A DNA stretch of 29,246 bases from Bacillota bacterium (GTDB lineage Bacteria; Bacillota; Clostridia; Christensenellales; Borkfalkiaceae): the NCBI GenBank assembly GCA_003343995.1, contig QAKE01000061.1, positions 1 to 29,246 on the forward strand, given 5' to 3'. Below the pieces are notes generated by a model. It was not told the DNA's origin. It saw nothing but the letters and a program-made list of their open reading frames with translations, and made no database searches. This document shows, in pieces, positions 22,394-29,246 of the stretch (its first letter is position 1; every line of letters starts with the position of its first letter). The position numbers were made by a program, and so were the translations under genes.

Positions 22394-25300
22394 ATGGCGA
22401 AAAACGGCATAAAAAGCAAAAACTTAATCATTGCGCTGCTTTCCACGGTGCTCGTTTTATGCATTGCGCTGGGCGTTATTTTCCAGTCGTATACCTATAA
22501 CACGTCTCACGCGACGGAAATTTCCATTACGAAGGACGGCGACGTTACGGTGTACGTTTCCGGCATGCACGTGCGCCGGAACGAGGACGGCACGTATTAT
22601 ATCGATGAGCCGGACACGACGCATACTTGCAGTTTTGCCGTTATGGTCGTAAACGAGCGGGCGGTGAGTTCAAAACTCAACGTTACGATCAGGGGAGAAG
22701 TGCAAACGGTAACGAGCCCCAACTATTTTGAAACGAGTATCAGCGGCACGCCTTCGATAGAAATCAGCGTAGAAACGAAAATTCCCGAAACGGCGGGCAG
22801 CAGCTTTTCCACGGCGTATCCCGTTTCCACGGGGGAGGATTTCATCGCCCTTTCCAAAATTTTAATGAGCGAGGAAAGCGACGTTACCGAAGCGAACAAA
22901 TTGATTTATAACGGTTTTTTGGATTGCTTCAATTATGCCGTTAAGCCCGATGAAAACGGAACCGTTTCGCGCAGTGCGGTGCAGACGAATTTAAATAATG
23001 CCCGTAATTATTTAAAAACAGCATACTTCATGCTCACGGAAAACGTGTTGTTGAACGCCTCCATCAGCGATTTATCCACAGCGCTGACGGAAGGCTTTTT
23101 CGGCGTCGGCGCGCTGCGCGGCGAGCCGTTTTCCGGCTGTTTCGATTTTAACGGACACTATGTGAACATGGTCGTTACCGCAACGGAAATGGGCACGGAC
23201 GCCTTTGCCGCGCCCGAAATGGTGAGCGGCACGGCGGATCACGAGGTGATGAGCATCGGCTTGTTCGGCAACGTTTCGGGCGATAATAACAACGCATGTA
23301 TTATCCGCAACGCCAACGTCCGCGGCAGTATTGCCGTAACGTCCGACGCGACGAAAGACGATACGTCCGACAAAAACAAAAATACATTGCGCATTTACGC
23401 CGGCGGATTGGCGGGGAAAATCGGCGACGGCGTAGCGCTGGAAAACATCGTTTCGTCGGTATCGCTTTCGGTAACGGCGAAGGACGCGTCCGTTTACGCG
23501 GGCGGGATTTTCGGTTTTTCTTCGGCGGATATCGAATATTGGTGCGACGTTTTGTACGACGGCACGTACGCCACGGTGGAAGCGCGTACCGACGGCGCGT
23601 ACGCCACGGCGATGGTCGGCGGGCTTGCGGGCATTTTGCAGAATGCGTACGTTCACGCCTTTACGGCGACGCTCGATCACGCAAATCTGATTGCAACCGC
23701 GCTCGGCACCGGCGACGCCATGGCGGGCGGACTTGCCGCCATCGCGTATCTTGCGCCGGAGGGCGGAAATATTTATGCCGATTGCAGCGAGCGTTCCGCA
23801 ATGGAAATTGCCGAAATAGATATTAACGCGGCAAATGCCGTGATTTCCGCGCAAACGAACTATGCAAATGCAAGCGGGGTATTAAATATAAAGCCCGCAG
23901 AATTTATTTCAGAAAGCCTGTACGGCGCGTCTATTGCCGGCGGGCTTGTCGGGGTAATGTTCAATCAGATCGCGCAGGAAAGCGACGATAGAATTGCGCT
24001 TTCCGACATTCATTTTAACGATATTTCCGCTTCAGACTCGGCGTCGCTGTCCGTGCAGGCGAGCACGCAGTTTGCCGACAGCAACGGCGTCACTTTTGCC
24101 GGCGGCATGATCGGTTATATTTACGACGATCCTTCTTCTGCCGATGTGGGCGCAGGCATCGATTATCGCCCCAGCGACGCCGCTTTGGAAGAGACGGGCG
24201 GCACGATATTCGGCTGCAATATTTCGGTCAGCTCCGTGCAGAACGGTTACGGACCGGCTTATGCGGGCGGCATTTTCGGGTACGGCGCGTTTCGTCTGCG
24301 CCCGAATACCGGCGACAGCACCCGTTATACCTTTAATTTGACCGATAAAAGCCACTCTGTCGATATCGAGGCGGTGCAAACCTCCACGACGAGAATGGTT
24401 TCCCAAAACAAAGACGCGCTTAACGACGTAGTCGCGGGCTTTTATTCCAGCCGTTTGCCGAAAAATTATTTTATCAACTATTTTAATTTTAACGTGTATA
24501 ACGGCAATGTATCTGCTCGGCGGGAAGCGGGTTCCACCGCGATCGGCGACGTTGCCGCCGGCGGACTTGCGGGGCAGGCGTTCGGCGATAACAGTTCCAC
24601 CATTACCCCGTTCAGAGATATGAACGTTACCTTGCACGAAAGCTCCGTGCAGGCGTTGGGGTATTCCTTCAATTCCGATTACGGTGAAAATAAAGAAGGC
24701 AACAATGTTTTTGCCGGCGGATTTATCGGCTATGCGGAAGGATACGGCTATAATACCTCTAATACTGCGGCATTCGGTTTTAACAATATATCCTTAACCT
24801 TTACAGGTGTTTCGGAAGAGGGGTATTCCGTTTACTGCGTGCAAAACGCGATTTCGTCAAAGCCGGAGGCGGATGACGGCTATGGCAACTATTGTACGGA
24901 AGGGTATGCCGGCGGTATGTTCGGCTTACTGGCGCAATGCAACGTCACGAATTTGCAGTTTATCGGCGATGAAAGCAAAAAATCTCTGATTTATCTTTCC
25001 GCCACCAACGATCCCGATACCGTCGGCGTCGGCGGCATCATCGGTTCGATAAAATTGTTTAAAATCTCCGATACGGGGGCTAACCGCAACAATCATTATT
25101 CTACGGTACAAAACTGTTCGGTGGAAAACGCCCACGTTGCGGGTACGGCGTTCAGTAATAAACAAACGTCCGGCGGAAACCACGATATTTACGCGGGCGG
25201 CGCAATCGGCTCGATCAGCACGTGCGTAAACTCCGGTCATACGATAAGGATTTCGGGCTTAAAAGTGGATAACTGCGCCATAGAATCGGTTGGCGAACAG

Positions 25301-28300
25301 AAAATGATCACCTATGCGGGCGGCGTAATCGGCGGCATTTATTATCTGTCGCAACCCGCGGTGAGTAACTGCATCGTTACAAACAGCAGCGTAATTGCGT
25401 CCAGCGCGTCCTACGGCGCGATCAGCGGCGGCGTTATAGGGTTGTTACAGAAAGCTACGCTTACAAACTGCCATGCCATTGATACTTATGTAAAGGCGTT
25501 TAACGTGCTGAAAGAAACGCCGGAGTCGAAATACAGCCGCGCATATGCTGCCGGCATCGCGGGAAGAAACGCGCCGACGGGCCGTAACAACAATACAATC
25601 AGCAACTGTTATACCAACGCGAGCGTAACGGCGGAAGGTAATTATAGCGTAAAAGCGGGCATTTGCGTTATGACGGAAGCGAACAGCAGCGTACTGAGTT
25701 ACAATTTTTATGTTGCGGCGAACGTATTTGAAAATTTAGACGGCGCCATGTACTATACGACGAGCAACGGAACGAACAAAACCCCTTCTGACGGTACGGG
25801 CGCGGGCATAACGCTTGACGGGGATAATGAACTTTCTCTCAGTAATATTGGTTCGTATGTTACGATTTTTCCGGATACGGAACATGAAATACCGGGGGAA
25901 AAATTAGTTGCCACAGTGAATGATAATTCATTGGCAAAGGTTGAAAGCGTTCAAGTGGAGGTTGGTAGTGGCTGGTGGACGGAATATGAGTACGTAAAAC
26001 GTTTGACGTGTACGACAGACAAAGAGACAAACGTGCAAGTAACGCTTTCGTTTACCTTTGATGAGGTAACGTACAATTTATGTACGTATACGGTGCCGTT
26101 GAACGGCGGTTCGAGCTCGGTCGATACAAAAATCAGCGTTACAAGCAATGTAGGTAACGATATTGCGGCTGCAACATTCTGCTATACGCAATCGGGAAAT
26201 TATACCTATTTCCGCATTCACGTGGGCAACGAGAAAAAAGCGACGAGCTTTACCGTTTCCAGCACCGGCGGCGCGCACCCCGTTTTATACGAAACGACGG
26301 AGGACTTGCTCGGCAGAGACGAGACCGCCGCGCCCAACGTTGAGGACATCACCAAAATTGTAAACAATGCGATAGATGGCCGCGCAAAACAGTATTCTTA
26401 TTTCAAAGATAAGGCGAGCATCGGTTATGTGAGAACCGACAGCAACGAGATGTATTTCGAGCCGGAGGCGGGCGCCTTCGAGCATTACGCAATCGTTTTT
26501 GCCTACGATACGCAGTATATCGTCATCGAAGTCGTGCCTAACGAACTTACGAGTATCAAGGTAACGCCTTCGCGCGATACGCCCGCCCGCGGCGAAACGA
26601 CCGTGACGGAAGGCGGGGTTGAAACAACTTACTACATTTATGCCCCCGAAGATACCGTCCGCCTCGATGCGAAAACGATATATGCGGAGTCTTTCGATCA
26701 GAATATCGTAGACGTGCATTTCAGTTATGGCGGCACGGGAACTCAGCCGAACGGCGTTACCGTCCGTCCCAACGGCACGGTGGAATTTGCCAATGTTCCC
26801 GTCGGCACGCTCGTTCCCGTTAAATGCTCCAGCGTTGGCAACGACGGGGCGATAAGTACGATCATCTATTTGTATATCAGCGCGGAAATCGTTGTGGACG
26901 CGGGCAGTTTGACGGGCGCGCGCTACATGCCCGCGGGCAACGTGCACGGCGTGCAAGGTCAGCCCTTCACGTTTACGCTCACGCCCACGGCGGGCTACGG
27001 GCTGAATCCCGTCGTCACGCTGACGCGCACCGGCGGCGTAAACGACAGTCTTAAGCTCAACTTTCCGGAAAGAAGGGAAGATCTGACGAAAGCGCAGATT
27101 ACCGCAGGCGAATTTACGTTTGTTTATAACTATAACAGCGTAACGGGCGTTTATACGATTACTTTACCCGCCGAGTATATGGCGAATGGCGTAACCAACG
27201 TGAACATAGACGCCGATTTCGATAAGGTGTTCACGCTGGTGTTCGACCTCGGCGCTTGGGCGGACGCAAGCGGACTTGAAGACGTGGAGCGCCGCGTAAC
27301 GTATACCTTAAAGGGCAGTACGTCGGGCAGCGATTACGTGCTTAACGAAACGCTGTACAACGGTATAAAAAATATCATCGGCAACGACGTTGACCGCCGT
27401 TACGGGTTTACCTTTGCGGGATTTTACAACACGGACGACGCCGCCACGATAGAGGCATACGGCAAGAGTTTTGAAGAAATGTGCCAAGGGCAGGGCGAAA
27501 CGCTTTACAGCTCCCGCACCTTTTACGCGCGTTGGAATTACACCGTTATTTTAGACGCGCCCGACGGCGTCGGCTTGGCGGGCACGGATATTATCCCCGT
27601 AAACACTCTGCGCGGATTTACCTTCAACTTCGCCGCGCCCAGCTGGTTTGCGGGCACGCCGCGCTTTGACGTGTATATCGCAACGCACAATCAAAACGGC
27701 GAAATTTCGGGCTTTACCGCGGTGGATCAGCAGAGCAGTGCTGATTTCTATACCGACGATCAGGGCAATTACGTGATCGGCGCAAGCCGCATCACCGGCA
27801 CGATTTTAATCAAGGTCTATCAGGATAATATATCGCTCGGCGCGGGGGAAACCTCGGCGGTGGGCGCAAATAGCATCCGCCTCCGCGCAGACGGCGTATT
27901 TACGGCGTTTTACGGCGTAAATTTCGGCGAGGCGCAGAGTTCGCTTTCCGCCACGGTGTTTGAATTTTCCGCCGCTTTGCCCGCGGGCACTTCCGTGCGC
28001 TTGTTCACGCAGTACGATAACGTCGCGTATTCCGTCGGCTATCTCACGCTTGGCGAAGCGCGTACGTCGCTGAGTACGCAGGATTTTATCGGTACCGATA
28101 AGAATGGCACGCATACCGAAATCGTGGGCACGCTTCCCGCGTCCGTCCGTTCGGCGGGGTATTATCTCGTCGTCACGCTGCCGATCAACAGCAATAGCGT
28201 CAGCGGCGCGATGGACGTTTCCGCGAATTATCAAGGAACGCTTTCCGTCGGCGTGAAAACCTATTATAACGTCGCGGCGGGAACGGATTATCCCGAACCG

Positions 28301-28663
28301 CCGCAGGACGGCGGCGCTTCCGCAACGGTGAACTTTGCAACTGCCACGGTGTACGGAATTACCCCAAATGGCACTACGCTGACGATGAGTATCGTAAAAG
28401 AGGGGGCGAGCGACGTTGTCGATTTGCGCCGCGCGGGTAAATTCCACATGTGGCGCATTATCGGAAACAATCTTCCCGCCGCCAAATTCAGCGGGGAAGT
28501 TTTCCGCACGACGGAAAGCCGCGGCACGGTCGTTTATATCGAAGTCACCGCAGGTGGCACGCTCAATATAAGCGGGCTGCAAGGCGCGGTTGTGGAATTG
28601 TTGGAAGTTACGAACACGCATTATCCCGCAACGGACGTCGTGCTCGGTACGCATACGATATAA
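22394..28663 (+). CDS. Giant surface protein with GLUG-like repeats and InlB-type repeat
   Basis: 2089 residues. An N-terminal leader (helix about 11-29) is followed by HATEISITKDGDVTVYVSG. Residues 140-1090 form a probable beta-helix with about 15 GLUG-like motifs of the form (A/G)GG-x-x-G: for example GGLAG at 337, 409 and 723, GGIFG at 370 and 625, GGVIG at 976 and 1012, and a last AGIAG near 1053. Residues about 1150-1600 are beta-sandwich-like segments. Residues 1613-1715 match a Listeria-Bacteroides/InlB B-type repeat (FTLVFDLGAWAD through FYARWNY). The C-terminus has no LPXTG motif, no anchor helix and no surface-layer homology domain, so attachment must be indirect. It is likely an adhesin or matrix scaffold exported with the TasA-like proteins. 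The start is ATG after GAGG; codon use shifts to AT-richer around 25840-26160. Confidence 0.85.
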   Translation: MAKNGIKSKNLIIALLSTVLVLCIALGVIFQSYTYNTSHATEISITKDGDVTVYVSGMHVRRNEDGTYYIDEPDTTHTCSFAVMVVNERAVSSKLNVTIRGEVQTVTSPNYFETSISGTPSIEISVETKIPETAGSSFSTAYPVSTGEDFIALSKILMSEESDVTEANKLIYNGFLDCFNYAVKPDENGTVSRSAVQTNLNNARNYLKTAYFMLTENVLLNASISDLSTALTEGFFGVGALRGEPFSGCFDFNGHYVNMVVTATEMGTDAFAAPEMVSGTADHEVMSIGLFGNVSGDNNNACIIRNANVRGSIAVTSDATKDDTSDKNKNTLRIYAGGLAGKIGDGVALENIVSSVSLSVTAKDASVYAGGIFGFSSADIEYWCDVLYDGTYATVEARTDGAYATAMVGGLAGILQNAYVHAFTATLDHANLIATALGTGDAMAGGLAAIAYLAPEGGNIYADCSERSAMEIAEIDINAANAVISAQTNYANASGVLNIKPAEFISESLYGASIAGGLVGVMFNQIAQESDDRIALSDIHFNDISASDSASLSVQASTQFADSNGVTFAGGMIGYIYDDPSSADVGAGIDYRPSDAALEETGGTIFGCNISVSSVQNGYGPAYAGGIFGYGAFRLRPNTGDSTRYTFNLTDKSHSVDIEAVQTSTTRMVSQNKDALNDVVAGFYSSRLPKNYFINYFNFNVYNGNVSARREAGSTAIGDVAAGGLAGQAFGDNSSTITPFRDMNVTLHESSVQALGYSFNSDYGENKEGNNVFAGGFIGYAEGYGYNTSNTAAFGFNNISLTFTGVSEEGYSVYCVQNAISSKPEADDGYGNYCTEGYAGGMFGLLAQCNVTNLQFIGDESKKSLIYLSATNDPDTVGVGGIIGSIKLFKISDTGANRNNHYSTVQNCSVENAHVAGTAFSNKQTSGGNHDIYAGGAIGSISTCVNSGHTIRISGLKVDNCAIESVGEQKMITYAGGVIGGIYYLSQPAVSNCIVTNSSVIASSASYGAISGGVIGLLQKATLTNCHAIDTYVKAFNVLKETPESKYSRAYAAGIAGRNAPTGRNNNTISNCYTNASVTAEGNYSVKAGICVMTEANSSVLSYNFYVAANVFENLDGAMYYTTSNGTNKTPSDGTGAGITLDGDNELSLSNIGSYVTIFPDTEHEIPGEKLVATVNDNSLAKVESVQVEVGSGWWTEYEYVKRLTCTTDKETNVQVTLSFTFDEVTYNLCTYTVPLNGGSSSVDTKISVTSNVGNDIAAATFCYTQSGNYTYFRIHVGNEKKATSFTVSSTGGAHPVLYETTEDLLGRDETAAPNVEDITKIVNNAIDGRAKQYSYFKDKASIGYVRTDSNEMYFEPEAGAFEHYAIVFAYDTQYIVIEVVPNELTSIKVTPSRDTPARGETTVTEGGVETTYYIYAPEDTVRLDAKTIYAESFDQNIVDVHFSYGGTGTQPNGVTVRPNGTVEFANVPVGTLVPVKCSSVGNDGAISTIIYLYISAEIVVDAGSLTGARYMPAGNVHGVQGQPFTFTLTPTAGYGLNPVVTLTRTGGVNDSLKLNFPERREDLTKAQITAGEFTFVYNYNSVTGVYTITLPAEYMANGVTNVNIDADFDKVFTLVFDLGAWADASGLEDVERRVTYTLKGSTSGSDYVLNETLYNGIKNIIGNDVDRRYGFTFAGFYNTDDAATIEAYGKSFEEMCQGQGETLYSSRTFYARWNYTVILDAPDGVGLAGTDIIPVNTLRGFTFNFAAPSWFAGTPRFDVYIATHNQNGEISGFTAVDQQSSADFYTDDQGNYVIGASRITGTILIKVYQDNISLGAGETSAVGANSIRLRADGVFTAFYGVNFGEAQSSLSATVFEFSAALPAGTSVRLFTQYDNVAYSVGYLTLGEARTSLSTQDFIGTDKNGTHTEIVGTLPASVRSAGYYLVVTLPINSNSVSGAMDVSANYQGTLSVGVKTYYNVAAGTDYPEPPQDGGASATVNFATATVYGITPNGTTLTMSIVKEGASDVVDLRRAGKFHMWRIIGNNLPAAKFSGEVFRTTESRGTVVYIEVTAGGTLNISGLQGAVVELLEVTNTHYPATDVVLGTHTI

Positions 28664-28677
28664 GGAGGGAGAGAGGA

Positions 28678-29246
28678 ATGTCGAATAATCTGCTTTTTGT
28701 CTGGTATTGGAACGACACGCTGAAAATCGTCTGTCTCGTCCTCGCTTGCGTTTCGCTCGCCGTCGTAACCGCATATCTCATATATATGATTGCGAAAAAT
28801 CGCAAGGCGCGCTACGCGGTGGAACAGGAAAAACCCGTTTACGCATTGGCGGTTATTCCGTCGGTGCCCGTCGCGTCTTTTCCGGAAGAACAGCGCGCCG
28901 TCGCGGAGGGCGAGGTGCTCTATCTTTACGGCGCGGTTGCGGAAGCGTATGAAGAACCCTTCGTGCCGCCCTTCGTTGCAGAACCGACGGAGGAGGAGCC
29001 CGTCGCGCCGCCGGCGGTCGTACCCGACGCTGGCTTTGAAGGGAAACGCAAAACCTTGCAGGACCGTTTAGACAGCTCGGACGACGAAACGCGGGGCTAC
29101 TTTGAGGAAATCAAGGCGTTTTTGGCGCAATATCCCGCCGTCAACCGCATCGAAAGCAAGCTGTATTTAACATACGTATATAAAAAGCGCCCCGTCGTGA
29201 AGATGACGGTGCACGGAAAAGCCGCACTGTTATATTATCCGTTCGA
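28678..29246 (+). CDS. Membrane-anchored protein, paralogous to the product of 9171-9983 (partial)
   Basis: The gene runs off the right edge after 189 codons. It starts at ATG 28678 behind AAGGAGGGAGAGG, 14 bases after the giant protein gene, and is probably the last or next operon member. One transmembrane helix spans about 17-38, followed by a basic stretch (KNRKAR) and a Glu/Pro/Val-rich linker (about 50-122). The domain that begins near 126 reads SSDDETRGYFEEIKAF, then SKLYLTYVYKKRPVVKMTVHGKAAL. This aligns with SDEDVRRYFDEIHNEF and RALVARLYLSGKTLKLYL of the protein encoded at 9171, including spacing, so both share an unnamed domain. The basic flank suggests the domain is cytoplasmic. Function unknown. 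Confidence 0.7.
   Translation, partial: MSNNLLFVWYWNDTLKIVCLVLACVSLAVVTAYLIYMIAKNRKARYAVEQEKPVYALAVIPSVPVASFPEEQRAVAEGEVLYLYGAVAEAYEEPFVPPFVAEPTEEEPVAPPAVVPDAGFEGKRKTLQDRLDSSDDETRGYFEEIKAFLAQYPAVNRIESKLYLTYVYKKRPVVKMTVHGKAALLYYPF

Noticed and set aside
23380..25680. Regularly recurring glycine-rich motifs, considered as a DNA repeat or CRISPR-like array
   Set aside because: The repeats are protein-level GLUG-like motifs with variable spacing and diverged DNA; the long open frame continues through them.
28500..28663. Search for a sortase motif or anchor at the C-terminus of the giant protein
   Set aside because: No LPXTG-like motif, hydrophobic helix or basic tail is present; the protein simply ends in HTI.

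Overview
The window looks like chromosomal DNA of an uncultured member of the Bacillota (Clostridia, perhaps a gut Christensenellales-type lineage). This is inferred from consensus sigma-A promoters, strong Shine-Dalgarno sites, a SipW-type signal peptidase with TasA/camelysin-like substrates, DUF1846 and DUF6320-type proteins, and several plant-sugar enzymes. No rRNA, tRNA, CRISPR array or complete insertion sequence was seen.

Layout. 1-153 is the C-terminal tail of a large serine recombinase, so the left edge may touch a mobile element. 356-2551 is a cytoplasmic GH78 alpha-L-rhamnosidase, followed by a two-way terminator and a convergent ApbE-type lipoprotein (2615-3679, minus). Divergent from it is a six-gene operon (3783-9038): HPr-kinase-like protein, PqqD-like protein, DUF1846 protein, nucleoside phosphorylase, condensation-fold acyltransferase and zinc-ribbon membrane protein. 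A consensus promoter then drives a membrane-anchored protein with an acidic linker (9171-9983), followed by an ABC exporter (10032-11744). 11899-17422 is a carbohydrate block: FAD oxidoreductase, an AraC-type regulator and a GH-A-clan hydrolase that both appear cut at their 5' ends where they meet, and an L-fucose/L-arabinose-isomerase-like protein with a palindromic operator on its start site.

The most interesting part is 17423-29246. A 576-bp non-coding region holds three copies of an 8-bp core (GTTTACTT) arranged forward/reverse/forward. They create two adjacent inverted-repeat-bounded segments (14-bp and 16-bp perfect repeats), each enclosing a perfect TTGACA-17-TATAAT promoter. One promoter now points toward the downstream operon and the other away from it. 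This is the layout expected of a tandem, phase-variable invertible promoter (double inverton). The operon it would control encodes a TasA/camelysin-like protein, a membrane-anchored relative, a SipW-type signal peptidase, two further secreted proteins with SipW-type leaders, a 2089-residue surface protein with about 15 GLUG-like repeats plus an InlB-type repeat, and a membrane protein whose C-terminal domain is paralogous to the product of 9171-9983. Together they would make a switchable extracellular fibre or matrix system.

Functions are assigned by motif recognition only. Promoter inversion is inferred from sequence layout and has not been observed.
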